DNA of 64,000 nt from Eubacteriaceae bacterium (GCA_902362875.1 CABIYF010000001.1:75910-139909), one strand, 5' to 3'; counted from the stretch's first letter, positions 1-8,859 are shown. Notes: generated by a model not told the origin, from the letters alone. A program made the numbers and translations.

Positions 1-567
1 AGGTAACAAAATATCTGAAATAGATGGAGTGTTATCAAAAATATCAGAGATGGAATCTACAAAACTTATAGGTGCAGAAACTGTATCCTGATCAAATTCA
101 AATTGATCCACATCAAAATCTGAAGAACTTTCAAAAGCAGAAAGTATTTCTTTCGAAGTAATTATTAACTCTGTAGCCTGTTGCTGGAGAGAAGAAGTAT
201 ATGTATTTTGAAGCTTTTGTATACTCTTACATACTCCACTTACAGCAGGACCGTTTAGATATGAATCTTTTATGCATGACGAGAGTTTAATTGCGGATGC
301 AAGCGCAGAGTTGTCCATGGATAGGCCCATAACTTTAACATTTAAGGCTGCAGTGTATTTCACTTTGCTAGCAATAGCATCTACCATCGTAGGTTTTGGA
401 ACAAATTTTTTCGCATTTAAGGATGCAGCTAAAGCAGAATGTGGAATGGTTTTTGCATAAAAGTTAGATCTTTTTGTGAATGCTTGCGTGAATCCTTTAT
501 ATGAATCTAAAGTTTTTTGAATTGATGATAGTTCTTTAGAAAATGTAGCATTTTTATTGTATTTCAT
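1..567 (-). CDS. unknown prophage protein, divergent from the early operon (partial)
   Basis: The reading frame is open for 189 codons from an ATG at 567 down to the window edge, so the C-terminus is missing. The start is well supported: AAGGAG lies 8 bases upstream on this strand, and a TTGTCT-17-TATACT promoter sits 50 to 80 bases further upstream. The visible protein begins MKYNKNATFSKELSSIQKTL. It is rich in Ser, Ala and Lys and looks mainly helical, with no signal peptide or membrane segment and an acidic stretch around residues 145-170. I do not recognise a family. It faces away from the phage early genes, the usual position for lysogeny or cargo genes, so a superinfection-exclusion or defence role is possible but is only inference. 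Confidence 0.7.
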   Translation of the reverse strand, partial: MKYNKNATFSKELSSIQKTLDSYKGFTQAFTKRSNFYAKTIPHSALAASLNAKKFVPKPTMVDAIASKVKYTAALNVKVMGLSMDNSALASAIKLSSCIKDSYLNGPAVSGVCKSIQKLQNTYTSSLQQQATELIITSKEILSAFESSSDFDVDQFEFDQDTVSAPISFVDSISDIFDNTPSISDILLP

Positions 568-617
568 TAGGATTCTCCTTTCTTGAATACTCGGACATGG
601 TAGTGCCCTGTGATTTA

Positions 618-646
618 AGTATAGGAGATATATGGAAGAAAGACAA
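618..646 (-). promoter_or_regulatory. sigma-A promoter for the divergent leftward gene
   Basis: On the minus strand TTGTCT (641-646) and TATACT (618-623) are separated by exactly 17 bases. They precede the AAGGAG site and ATG of the leftward gene. Spacing and hexamers match the vegetative consensus closely. Confidence 0.6.
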
Positions 647-659
647 CAGAATAATAGCG

Positions 660-762
660 GATGGCTTAATCCTCTGTCCGATGCACAGAATCCTTAAATC
701 CTCCCTAAATTGGTTAATTATTAAAAATAGCACTCAATCGTCGGGCAGGGAATTAAGCCATC
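660..762 (+). other. long imperfect inverted repeat / RNA hairpin before the early operon
   Basis: Positions 660-683 (starting GATGGCTTAAT) and 739-762 (ending ATTAAGCCATC) are inverted copies over 24 bases. Three of the four differences would be G-U pairs in RNA and one is a C-A mismatch. The loop is 55 bases and AT-rich. No T-run follows, so it is not a simple terminator. It ends about 20 bases before the first early gene. It could be an attenuator, a small RNA or a repressor operator pair. Confidence 0.55.
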
Positions 763-784
763 TGAAGAAAGGTAGGTGAAAGAC

Positions 785-1048
785 ATGAGCAGAAGGCAAA
801 TTTTAAGAATGTTAGCAGCATACGCAAATGTACCAGAGCAATTTCCAGAAGGAAATGTACCGGTAGCGTATGCAGCAAAGAAGATGGGAAAAGATGCTTG
901 CTTTATCCGGGCAGGCATTGAAGCAGGGTGGCTTCCAATCGGATATGCGTTTAGAAAGCCAGGAAGTAAGAAGATTAATTATTACATCAGTCCAAAGTTA
1001 TTTTGGGAAGTGACAGGTGTTTTATATCAACCAGAGAAAGGAGCATAA
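785..1048 (+). CDS. small phage early protein, excisionase/helix-turn-helix-like
   Basis: The protein has 87 residues. The ATG at 785 is chosen over the GTG at 776 because AAAGG at 768-772 is too close to the GTG. The segment from VAYAAKKMGKDACFIRAGIE to the tail (GWLPIGYAFR, then YYISPKLFWEVTG) resembles the short winged-helix DNA-binding proteins at the start of phage early operons: a helix-turn-helix that selects a position, then a lysine/tyrosine-rich wing. It is the first gene after the hairpin and heads a tightly packed run of early genes. A DNA-binding or excisionase-like role is inferred from fold-like pattern and position only. Confidence 0.5.
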   Translation: MSRRQILRMLAAYANVPEQFPEGNVPVAYAAKKMGKDACFIRAGIEAGWLPIGYAFRKPGSKKINYYISPKLFWEVTGVLYQPEKGA

Positions 1049-1174
1049 ATGGCAACAGCAATGGTGTTTAGCTTATATGTAACAGTCAGCATGATCATTT
1101 GTTTGATTTTATCTAAGACAAAAATCGGACAAAGAGCGATGGACTGGATGCTGGATAAATTAACAATGAAATGA
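1049..1174 (+). CDS. 41-residue membrane peptide, unknown
   Basis: A short frame starts directly after the upstream stop and is preceded by AAAGGAG at the right distance. The product begins MATAMVFSLYVTVSMIICLI. It has one hydrophobic segment (about residues 4-22) followed by a charged tail, so a single-pass membrane peptide is likely. It sits in the early operon with no gaps around it. The function is unknown. Confidence 0.5.
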   Translation: MATAMVFSLYVTVSMIICLILSKTKIGQRAMDWMLDKLTMK

Positions 1175-1193
1175 AAGGAGAAAAAGATGATCG

Positions 1194-1448
1194 ATGATTG
1201 ATGAAACGCTGATTCTGAAAGAAATTGATGAGTGGACTGATATTCTGAATAGAAATATCGAGAGACGTAATCAAGTGTCAAGTAACTTGATGGAAGTTTG
1301 TTTGCTAGAAAGAGAACTTGCGACATACCAGAGAGTGAAAAACCTAATAAAAGAAAAATGCACCCCTGAGGCAACAACTCCAGAAGGTGCGGATATAAAT
1401 AGTTTAACACAAGTGCATTATAGCACAGAAAGCGAGAAGGAACAATGA
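1194..1448 (+). CDS. hypothetical phage early protein (84 aa)
   Basis: A mostly helical, charged protein with the core LKEIDEWTDILNRNIERRNQ and a hydrophilic tail. The ATG at 1194 lies 13 bases after AAAGGAG (1174-1180), a slightly long spacing. The tail overlaps the next start by 4 bases (ATGA), which suggests translational coupling. I recognise no family. The pattern resembles small coiled-coil proteins common in early regions of Lachnospiraceae prophages. Confidence 0.55.
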   Translation: MIDETLILKEIDEWTDILNRNIERRNQVSSNLMEVCLLERELATYQRVKNLIKEKCTPEATTPEGADINSLTQVHYSTESEKEQ

Positions 1449-1750
1449 CAAAAGAGTTTTTATTACAGTGCGAAAAAAAAATAGAAGAAGCATACAAATG
1501 TGCAGCAATCAATCAGGGAGATAAAGTAAACGATATTGTTGGGGAAGTATGTAGGGACATTCTTCTTAAAATATCAGATAGTGTAACACCTGTTTCTGAA
1601 GGAACACTACCTTATATCGTAGCATCTCTGAGAGTATTAGCGAACGCATTGTCCAAAGAATTAGATCCTTTAGATAAAGAGATTTCAAAAGCAGTACAGT
1701 GGCGAATGACGACAGAGTGTGGGTTTAAGAAACAAGTAGAAAGGATATAA
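1445..1750 (+). CDS. hypothetical phage early protein (101 aa)
   Basis: The start overlaps the upstream stop (ATGA). The protein is predicted to be all-helical: an N-terminal LLQCEKKIEEAYKCAAI, a hydrophobic middle (LPYIVASLRVLANALSKEL) and a basic C-terminus. There is no signal peptide and no recognisable domain. It belongs to the early operon. The function is unknown. Confidence 0.55.
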   Translation: MTKEFLLQCEKKIEEAYKCAAINQGDKVNDIVGEVCRDILLKISDSVTPVSEGTLPYIVASLRVLANALSKELDPLDKEISKAVQWRMTTECGFKKQVERI

Positions 1751-1753
1751 ACG

Positions 1754-1966
1754 ATGAAGGAAGATAGATTGCTGATCAGTCGTGAAGTATACGATGAATT
1801 AGCTGCATCTTATGAAAGGGTTGAAACTCTTGTCCGGCTGCATAAAGCTGGACAGGATCTTGATACAAACCTGATCTTTCAAATCTTGGGGATCGGGTAT
1901 CTATTAAACAAAGAAGAATTAGGAGGACTTAATAATGGAAATCACAGTAAACGTAACAGGGCTTGA
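1754..1966 (+). CDS. hypothetical phage early protein (70 aa)
   Basis: It begins 3 bases after the upstream stop, with AAAGG as ribosome site. The sequence from MKEDRLLISREVYDELAASY onward is helical. The C-terminal 10 residues, LNNGNHSKRN and following, run over the start and ribosome site of the next gene (32-base overlap), so the tail may not be conserved. No family recognised. Confidence 0.5.
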   Translation: MKEDRLLISREVYDELAASYERVETLVRLHKAGQDLDTNLIFQILGIGYLLNKEELGGLNNGNHSKRNRA

Positions 1967-2381
1967 CAATCTGGCAAATGCCATTTTTGCACTGGCAAAT
2001 GCAGCAGGGAACAGCAAAGAGGAAACACAGATGGATGCAGCAAAGGTAGCACCCGTAGTGCAGCAGACAGTTGTACCAACAGAAACAGTTGCGCCAGCAG
2101 CTACAACTGTACCAAGCACGCCACCAGTACAGCCTGTACCAGCAGCGCCCGTGGCACAAAATGCAGCATCTGCGGTTAACCCAGTGCCAACAGCCACAGC
2201 AACGCCTACATATTCGATGGAGCAGTTGGCAGTCGCAGCGACAGGTCTGATCGATGCCGGAAAGATGCAGGATGTACAGAATACGCTGGCATCCTTGGGT
2301 GCACAGACATTGATGGATCTGCCACAGGAGAAGTATGGGGAGTTTGCATCTGCGATCAAAGCGATTGGGGCGGTGATCTAA
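1935..2381 (+). CDS. hypothetical phage protein with Pro/Ala/Thr linker (148 aa)
   Basis: AGGAGG at 1920-1925 places the start at 1935. There are three parts: an N-terminal hydrophobic helix region (about 1-30); a long low-complexity linker rich in Val, Pro, Ala and Thr (about 40-95); and a compact C-terminal module (about 96-148, YSMEQLAVAATGLIDAGK, then LPQEKYGEFASAIKAIGAVI). The C-terminal module resembles a small helical domain seen at the end of many Firmicute phage replication-region proteins. It is followed at once by the DUF2800 nuclease, so a part in recombination or replication is plausible but unproven. Confidence 0.6.
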   Translation: MEITVNVTGLDNLANAIFALANAAGNSKEETQMDAAKVAPVVQQTVVPTETVAPAATTVPSTPPVQPVPAAPVAQNAASAVNPVPTATATPTYSMEQLAVAATGLIDAGKMQDVQNTLASLGAQTLMDLPQEKYGEFASAIKAIGAVI

Positions 2382-2382
2382 G

Positions 2383-3531
2383 ATGGCCAAGAAAAGAAAA
2401 CATGCTTTGTTATCAGCAAGTGGGGCGGTGCAGTGGATTCACTGTACTCCTTCCGCAAAACTGTGTGATGAGCTTCCAGATACAGAGACCTCTTATACCC
2501 AAGAAGGAACTCTGGCACATGAGATCTGTGAGTTAAAACTGACAGCAGATTCTTTAAAGACCGGAACCTACACAAGAAGAATGAACAAGATCAAAAAGAA
2601 TGAACTTTATCAGGAAGAGATGCAGGGATTCACAGATCAGTATGTTGACTATGTGGAGACACTTAGCAATAGTCTTCCAGAAAAGCCATATATGGCAGTG
2701 GAAAAAATGGTTGAGTTTGATGAGTACGCGCCGGATGGATTCGGTACTGCAGACTGCATCCTGATCTGCGGTACGGTCATGCATGTGATCGATTTTAAAT
2801 ATGGAAAAGGTATCCCAGTAAATGCAGGTGGAAACCCTCAGATGGGATTATATGCACTAGGAGCATTAAAGGCTTACGGATTTTTATATCCGATCGAGGA
2901 CATTTTTTTTCATATCGTACAGCCAAGACTCAATAACTTTTCCACATGGAAAACGAATAAAAGAGAGCTGACAACATGGGGCAAAGTCGTAGTCAAACCG
3001 AAAGCTGAATTAGCTTACAAAGGAGAAGGAGAGTTTCGTTCCGGGGAACACTGCAGATTCTGCAAAGTCTTAAACTGCAGACAGAGAGCTTATGACAATC
3101 TGGAACTTCTGGAAACCTATGAAACAAAGCTTCCACCGGAGCTTTCAGACGAAGAGGTGGGAGAAGCCCTTGCAAAAGCAGAACAGTTGGTTGCCTGGCA
3201 TAAAAAATTAAAGTCCTATGCACAGACAAAACTGATCGATGGCGGAGAGATCCCAGGATGGAAGATCGTTGAGGGCAGAAGCAATCGCATGATCACAGAT
3301 TACGAGAAGATGGCGGATGTCTTGGAACTGAACGGTTTCCCGAAAGAAACTCTGTATGAAAGGGCACAGCTTACCCTGACAGATCTTGAAAAGATGGTCG
3401 GAAAGAAAGACTTCCAGATGATTTGTGGAGAGTTCATCCAGAAGCCAAATGGAAAGCCAACACTTGCACCGGAATCCGATAAACGTCCGGCTTATAACCC
3501 GAAAACAACCGCAGCAGAAGATTTTAAATAA
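2383..3531 (+). CDS. DUF2800 protein, Cas4/RecB-like PD-(D/E)xK nuclease
   Basis: 382 residues, typical for the DUF2800 family of phage replication/recombination nucleases. The nuclease core is visible: a histidine near residue 46 (LAHEICELK), GFGTADCILI (Asp near 127), DFKYGKG (Asp and Lys near 139-141) and the QMGLYALGAL motif with conserved Gln and Tyr. A cysteine group near 225-235 (HCRFCKVLNC) resembles the iron-sulfur site of Cas4/AddB-type nucleases, although fewer cysteines are obvious than in those. Next to DUF2815 and a family A polymerase it probably acts as a phage exonuclease in replication-linked recombination. Confidence 0.85.
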   Translation: MAKKRKHALLSASGAVQWIHCTPSAKLCDELPDTETSYTQEGTLAHEICELKLTADSLKTGTYTRRMNKIKKNELYQEEMQGFTDQYVDYVETLSNSLPEKPYMAVEKMVEFDEYAPDGFGTADCILICGTVMHVIDFKYGKGIPVNAGGNPQMGLYALGALKAYGFLYPIEDIFFHIVQPRLNNFSTWKTNKRELTTWGKVVVKPKAELAYKGEGEFRSGEHCRFCKVLNCRQRAYDNLELLETYETKLPPELSDEEVGEALAKAEQLVAWHKKLKSYAQTKLIDGGEIPGWKIVEGRSNRMITDYEKMADVLELNGFPKETLYERAQLTLTDLEKMVGKKDFQMICGEFIQKPNGKPTLAPESDKRPAYNPKTTAAEDFK

Positions 3532-3546
3532 AAGGAGTAAAAAACT

Positions 3547-4215
3547 ATGAGTAATACAAAAGTAACAACAGGTGAAGTAAGATTTTCATTTCCACACGTA
3601 TTTCAGCCACATGCTAACAATCCAGGACAGGAAGAAAAATATTCTGTGACGATCCTGATCCCTAAGACAGACACAACAACGATCAATGCGATCCAGGCAG
3701 CAATGCAGGCTGCAGCACAGGAAGGTGTCTCTACAAAATTCAACGGACAGATGCCGGCAATGCTGAAGAATCCGATGCATGATGGAGATGGAACAAGACC
3801 AAATGGAGAGCCATTCGGAGAAGAGTGTAAAGGACATATGGTCATGACAGCATCCAGTAAACAGAGACCAGAAGTTGTCGATGCAAACTGTCAGGCAATC
3901 TTAAATCCTGCAGAAGTATATGCCGGATGCTACGGAAGAGTTTCCTTAAACTTTTTCCCATATAACACAAATGGAAACAGAGGTGTTGGATGCGGACTGA
4001 ACAATGTCCAGAAAACAAGAGAAGGTGATCCATTAACAGGAAGAACAACAGCAGCGGAAGACTTTGGAACAATGCCACAGTCAAATGTCCAGGCCACAGC
4101 AGTTCCGCAGATGAACACACAGGCAGCAGTAACACAGCAGAGCGTAAATCCAGTCACTGGAATTAATCCGATCACGGGGGCTCCGATCAATGGCAGCGGA
4201 GTTATGGGATTATGA
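3547..4215 (+). CDS. DUF2815 single-stranded-DNA-binding-like protein
   Basis: 222 residues with GGAG just upstream. The N-terminal 140 residues (TTGEVRFSFPHVFQPHAN, then EKYSVTILIPKTD) match the DUF2815 pattern, an OB-like ssDNA-binding family always paired with DUF2800 and a phage polymerase. The C-terminal 60 residues are a flexible Gln/Thr/Val-rich tail ending in a hydrophobic tip, as in SSB tails that recruit partners. A near-identical TTAAEDF stretch occurs in both this protein and the end of the DUF2800 protein, which hints at a shared partner-binding motif. It overlaps the polymerase gene by 4 bases. Confidence 0.8.
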   Translation: MSNTKVTTGEVRFSFPHVFQPHANNPGQEEKYSVTILIPKTDTTTINAIQAAMQAAAQEGVSTKFNGQMPAMLKNPMHDGDGTRPNGEPFGEECKGHMVMTASSKQRPEVVDANCQAILNPAEVYAGCYGRVSLNFFPYNTNGNRGVGCGLNNVQKTREGDPLTGRTTAAEDFGTMPQSNVQATAVPQMNTQAAVTQQSVNPVTGINPITGAPINGSGVMGL

Positions 4216-6191
4216 TCCCGCGCAAGAACATCCTGCATATCGATATCGAGACTTATAGTAGTGTAGACATTGCAAAGTCCGGGCTGTACAAGTACGTACA
4301 GTCTCCGGACTTTCAGATTCTACTGTTTGCTTATGCCTATGATGATGGACCTGTTAGGATCGTAGATCTTGCACAGGGGGAGAAACTTCCGGAAAACGTG
4401 ATCGATGATCTGAAAGCACCAGCAACGATCAAGATGGCTCATAACGCAAATTTCGAGATCAATGCATTAAGTCAGTTTTATGAGATCTGGCCGGATCAGT
4501 GGCAATGTACGATGATCCATTCTCTTTACTGCGGGTATCCGGCATCCCTTGCAGGAGTTGGGAAAGCAATGGGATTTCCACAGGAGAAGCAAAAGATGGC
4601 AGTTGGAAAAGCACTGATCCGTTATTTTTGTGTACCATGCAAGCCTACAAAGAGAAACGGCGGACGCACAAGAAACTTTCCTGAACATGATATAGAGAAA
4701 TGGAACCTGTTTAAAGAATACTGCAAACAAGATGTGGAAGTGGAACGTGCGATCGAGGATCATCTAAAGGATTATCCGGTTCCAACGCAGGAATGGACTA
4801 ACTGGCATTATGACCAGACTATTAATCAACAGGGGACTCAGGTGGACCTTGCACTGATTAATGGGGCATTGGAATTAAGTGATCAGGCAGCATTAAAGCT
4901 TGGAGATGATATCCGGCGTGTTTCTGGAATCGATAATCCGAACAGTGTTGCCCAGTTAAAACAGTGGTTATCTGATCAACTCGGGAAAGATATTGATAAG
5001 TTAGGGAAAGAAGCAGTGAACGAACTGTTAGAAGCTCCACGGGTACAAGCAAACCCCGCAGTCTATTATGTTCTGAAGAAACGTAAAGAGATGGCCAAGA
5101 GTTCCGTGAAAAAATATACAGCTATGGAAAACGCGGTTTGCAAGGATGGAAGAGTCCGTGGATTATTACAGTTTTATGGCGCAAACAGAACAGGAAGATG
5201 GGCAGGACGTCTGGTACAGGTCCAGAACCTTCCAAGAAACTATATTCCGGAGTTGTCACTGGCAAGGAATCTGGTGAAACAGGAAAATGCAGCGATGCTG
5301 GAACTGACTTATGGCAGCTTGCCAGATACGATCTCACAGCTGATCCGGACGGCATTTGTTCCAAGAGAGGGATATGAGTTTGTAGTTGCAGACTTTTCAG
5401 CGATCGAAGCGAGAGTGATCAGCTGGTTAGCTGGAGAGGATTGGAGACTGGAAGTCTTCCGTACCCACGGCAAGATTTACGAGGCTTCGGCATCCAGTAT
5501 GTTTAACGTACCGATCAAGAAGATCAAAAAAGGAAATCCGGAATATGCACTCAGGGCAAAAGGAAAGGTCGCAGAATTAGCTCTCGGGTACCAAGGTGGT
5601 ACCGGAGCATTGATCCAGATGGGAGCATTAAGGATGGGACTTACGGAAGAAGAACTTCCGGATATCGTACACCGATGGAGGACAGCGAACAAACGGATTC
5701 AGGATTTCTGGTATACGGTAGAGAATTGTGCAATCGAGACGGTAACACTCGGAACAACAAACCAGATCCAGCATGGGATCACGTTTATGAGAGATGCAGA
5801 TTATTTTATGATCAAACTTCCTTCCGGACGATGCTTATTTTATCCAGACCCGCAAATCGGAGAGAATGCATGGGGAAATAAGAGTATCACATACATGGGC
5901 ATCGATGGAACGAAGAAATGGCAGAGACTTGAAACGTACGGTGGGAAACTAGTCGAGAATATTGTACAGGCAGTGGCAAGAGATCTGCTGGCGAATGCGA
6001 TCCGAAATATGTTATTCGGTGGTTATCTCATCAACTTTCATATCCACGATGAGATCATAGCAGAAGTGCCAAAAGGTTCTGATCTGACACTGGAGAAAGC
6101 CATCGATCTGATGTGCAGGGCTCCGGAGTGGGCAGCAGGGCTGCCATTAAACGCAGATGGATTTACAGGAGATTTCTATAAGAAAGAGTAG
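4212..6191 (+). CDS. phage DNA polymerase, family A, with 3'-5' exonuclease
   Basis: 659 residues. Exonuclease motif I is HIDIETYS at residues 9-16. The polymerase motifs follow in order: A, VVADFSAIEARV (about 391-402); B, RAKGKVAELALGYQGG (about 447-462, with the conserved Arg, Lys and Tyr-Gly); and C, HIHDEIIAEV (about 609-618). There is no 5' nuclease domain, as expected for phage polymerases of this type. It replicates the phage genome together with the primase-helicase encoded next. The start ATG overlaps the DUF2815 stop. Confidence 0.95.
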   Translation: MIPRKNILHIDIETYSSVDIAKSGLYKYVQSPDFQILLFAYAYDDGPVRIVDLAQGEKLPENVIDDLKAPATIKMAHNANFEINALSQFYEIWPDQWQCTMIHSLYCGYPASLAGVGKAMGFPQEKQKMAVGKALIRYFCVPCKPTKRNGGRTRNFPEHDIEKWNLFKEYCKQDVEVERAIEDHLKDYPVPTQEWTNWHYDQTINQQGTQVDLALINGALELSDQAALKLGDDIRRVSGIDNPNSVAQLKQWLSDQLGKDIDKLGKEAVNELLEAPRVQANPAVYYVLKKRKEMAKSSVKKYTAMENAVCKDGRVRGLLQFYGANRTGRWAGRLVQVQNLPRNYIPELSLARNLVKQENAAMLELTYGSLPDTISQLIRTAFVPREGYEFVVADFSAIEARVISWLAGEDWRLEVFRTHGKIYEASASSMFNVPIKKIKKGNPEYALRAKGKVAELALGYQGGTGALIQMGALRMGLTEEELPDIVHRWRTANKRIQDFWYTVENCAIETVTLGTTNQIQHGITFMRDADYFMIKLPSGRCLFYPDPQIGENAWGNKSITYMGIDGTKKWQRLETYGGKLVENIVQAVARDLLANAIRNMLFGGYLINFHIHDEIIAEVPKGSDLTLEKAIDLMCRAPEWAAGLPLNADGFTGDFYKKE

Positions 6192-6201
6192 GAGGAACGG
6201 C

Positions 6202-8616
6202 ATGTTTCAGAATGACTTAAAAATTAAAATATCAACGGGAAGCAGCCGAAGATCAAAGACCTGGCTGAAACAGGAGATGTACTGGTCTGATTTTGTAGAG
6301 AAGCTTGAACATCCGATCAGGACAGAAGAAACTCTGGCAGAGTATATGGGTTACCGCAAAGCAAAGCAGGATGAGATCAAGGACGTCGGCGGTTTTGTCG
6401 GTGGCGAACTTTCCGGAGAACAGCGAAGAAATGAAAATGCCGGTTATCGCTATCTGATTACATTAGATGCCGATCATATAAAGCCGGGTGGAACTGATGA
6501 GGTGATTGGCATCTTAGAAAACCTTGGTTGTTCTTATGTGGTCTACAGTACCAGGAAGCATGAAGAAGCAGCACCGCGACTTCGAATCATTCTGCCGTTG
6601 GATCAGCCGGCTTCTCCGGATGAATATGAGCCGATCGCGAGACGTGCCGCGGAGTATATCGGAATGGGCATCTTTGACCCGACAACTTTCGAAACAGTCC
6701 GATTGATGTACTGGCCAAGCTGCAGTAAAGACAGTCAGTATCGATTTGAGTATGCGGACAGACCGTTTCTTAGCAAAGATGGAATGTTGGCCACTTTTGA
6801 CAATTGGAGAGATATTGCCCAGTGGCCAGAAGTCCCAGGAGCAGCGAAGATCCGCGATCGAAGTATCAAAAAACAAGGGAACCCTTTAGAGAAAAAAGGA
6901 GTTGTCGGGGCGTTCTGTAAGACTTATACGATTGAACAGGCGATTGATGAATTTTTAGATGGGGTCTATGAGCCATGCGATATGCATCCTGGACGATACA
7001 CTTATACGGAAGGATCAACCGTTGGCGGTGCGGTGTTATATGAAGATGGGTTGTTCTTATACAGCCATCATGCAACAGATCCCGCTGGTGGAAGATTATG
7101 TAATGCATTTGATTTGGTCAGGCTCCATAAGTTCAACGAACTTGATTATGACGCAAAAGAGGGGACGCCTGTGACAAGGCTCCCATCCTTTGCGGCGATG
7201 TGCGAGTTTGCGATGGAACAGCCAGATGTTGCGAAAGTAGTGACTGCAGAACGATATGAACGTGCACAGTCTGAATTTTCACAGCCCGTATCTGAAGAAG
7301 ATCTTGATTGGATGGGAAAGCTAAGCTGCAGTTCACAGACAGGAATGCCGAATAAGACGATTGATAACGTGCTGATTATCCTGGAGAATGATCCGAATCT
7401 AAAGGACAGGCTGTATCATGACGAATTTGCGAACAGAGCGACCGTATGCATGCCAATGCCTTGGGAATATCATCCAGTGTTTCCTTATAAGGACCGTGCA
7501 TGGGCAGATGGGGATGACGCAGGATTGAGACACTATATGGAAAAGACCTACGGGATTACAGGAGAGAAAAGAATCTTAGATGGCATGGCGATCTATGCGA
7601 ACCGACACAGAAGGCATAAGATTCGAGAATACCTTACAAGTCTTAGCTGGGATGGTGTACAACGATTAGATACGTTACTGATCGATTACTTCGGTGCGGA
7701 AGACTCTGGATATGTACGTGCGGCCACAAGGAAGACTCTTTGTGCTGCAGTAGCCAGAGCGATGCATCCAGGATGTAAGTTCGACTATATGTTGATCTTA
7801 TCCGGTGCCCAGGGAGTCGGAAAAAGTACATTCTTCTCGATGCTTGGGAAAGACTGGTATTCAGATTCGATGAGTACCTTTGAAGGGAAAGATGCTGCAG
7901 AGATGGTGCAAGGATATTGGATCATTGAAGCCGGAGAGCTGACAGGGTTCAATCGATCAGAAATGAATGCAGTCAAACAGTTTCTTAGTAAGAAAGAAGA
8001 TGTCTATCGTATGCCGTATGGACGCAGAACTGCGAATTTCCCTAGAAACTGCATCATCGTTGGAACAACGAATGACAAGGAATTTCTGAAAGACCGAACA
8101 GGGAATCGAAGATTTTGGCCAGTCGGTCTTGGAAAGCAGAAAACAAAAAAGAGTGTGTTCAATGATCTACCTGCAGAGGTTGATCAGATATGGGCCGAAG
8201 CAGTTGCAAGATGGATGATCGGAGAGCCACTTTATATGTCCGGAGATGCGGCCAAGGTAGCAAAGGAGAAACAAGAGAACTACAGAGAAACATCGCCGAA
8301 AGAAGGTGTGATCCGAGAGTTCCTGGATAAAAAGATTCCGATGGATTGGAAAGAAAAAAGTCAGGCGCAGAGGAAAGCATACTTTAACAGTGAGTACCAG
8401 GTGAAAGATGAAGATAGCTTAGTTGAACGTGATCGGATTTGTGCTGCAGAGGTATGGTGCGAATGTTTTGGTGGTGACCTCAGACAGATGAGACGACAGG
8501 ATACAATAGAGATCAATAGCATTTTAAATAACATCGACGGATGGGAAAGAAAGTCTGGAGTCCGATTAGGACCATATGGCACACAGAGAGGATACACACG
8601 TGTAAACAGATTTTAA
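6202..8616 (+). CDS. VapE/VirE-type primase-helicase
   Basis: The ATG at 6202 is chosen because GGAGGAA precedes it; earlier in-frame codons lie inside the polymerase gene. The product has 804 residues. The N-terminal half has features of an archaeo-eukaryotic-type primase: TLDADHI near 86-92 supplies the Asp-x-Asp metal site, followed by YSTRKHEEAAPRLRIILPL. The C-terminal half is the VirE superfamily 3 helicase-like ATPase: GAQGVGKST near 534-542, then VIEAGELTGF and the arginine-rich PYGRRTANFPR, then GTTNDKEFL. It probably primes and unwinds at the phage origin. The 240 bases after it hold repeats suitable for an origin. Confidence 0.9.
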   Translation: MFQNDLKIKISTGSSRRSKTWLKQEMYWSDFVEKLEHPIRTEETLAEYMGYRKAKQDEIKDVGGFVGGELSGEQRRNENAGYRYLITLDADHIKPGGTDEVIGILENLGCSYVVYSTRKHEEAAPRLRIILPLDQPASPDEYEPIARRAAEYIGMGIFDPTTFETVRLMYWPSCSKDSQYRFEYADRPFLSKDGMLATFDNWRDIAQWPEVPGAAKIRDRSIKKQGNPLEKKGVVGAFCKTYTIEQAIDEFLDGVYEPCDMHPGRYTYTEGSTVGGAVLYEDGLFLYSHHATDPAGGRLCNAFDLVRLHKFNELDYDAKEGTPVTRLPSFAAMCEFAMEQPDVAKVVTAERYERAQSEFSQPVSEEDLDWMGKLSCSSQTGMPNKTIDNVLIILENDPNLKDRLYHDEFANRATVCMPMPWEYHPVFPYKDRAWADGDDAGLRHYMEKTYGITGEKRILDGMAIYANRHRRHKIREYLTSLSWDGVQRLDTLLIDYFGAEDSGYVRAATRKTLCAAVARAMHPGCKFDYMLILSGAQGVGKSTFFSMLGKDWYSDSMSTFEGKDAAEMVQGYWIIEAGELTGFNRSEMNAVKQFLSKKEDVYRMPYGRRTANFPRNCIIVGTTNDKEFLKDRTGNRRFWPVGLGKQKTKKSVFNDLPAEVDQIWAEAVARWMIGEPLYMSGDAAKVAKEKQENYRETSPKEGVIREFLDKKIPMDWKEKSQAQRKAYFNSEYQVKDEDSLVERDRICAAEVWCECFGGDLRQMRRQDTIEINSILNNIDGWERKSGVRLGPYGTQRGYTRVNRF

Positions 8617-8859
8617 AGGGACTAAGAGGTTAACATACAAAATCTGGAAACGACAACAAAGGGAGCATTCAGTAAACGAAGTAATGATTACACGAAAACG
8701 GCTTAAATTCGTTATTAGACACTTACATTAACATTGTTAACATTAAATTATATATAAATAAAATATAAAGGGTAATGGTATAGCGGTACCCCTTATACGC
8801 CTATACACGCGTATATATAGGGAAACCGCGTGACATTGCTGACGACAAAGGAGTAAAAC
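8617..8859 (+). other. AT-rich repeat region, candidate phage replication origin
   Basis: A gap in an otherwise gapless early operon. It has three TTAACAT copies (8630-8636, 8728-8734, 8737-8743), an AT-only stretch (about 8744-8766), a GGGTA/TACCC inverted pair around 8770-8792, and a quasi-palindrome CCTATACACGCGTATATATAGG-like segment near 8800-8821. Position just after the primase-helicase fits an origin. The ribosome site for the next gene (AAAGGAG) ends it. Confidence 0.35.

Noticed and set aside
272..460. 62-residue rightward frame
   Set aside because: It is antisense to the well-supported leftward gene (1-567) and lacks a ribosome site.
597..779. 60-residue rightward frame over the divergent control region
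   Set aside because: It runs across the leftward promoter and the long inverted repeat, and has no ribosome site or family resemblance.
1919..2390. Two leftward frames of about 150 residues rich in Cys, Ala and Gly
   Set aside because: They are antisense to the Pro/Ala/Thr-rich protein at 1935-2381, and their composition is the mirror of its low-complexity linker.
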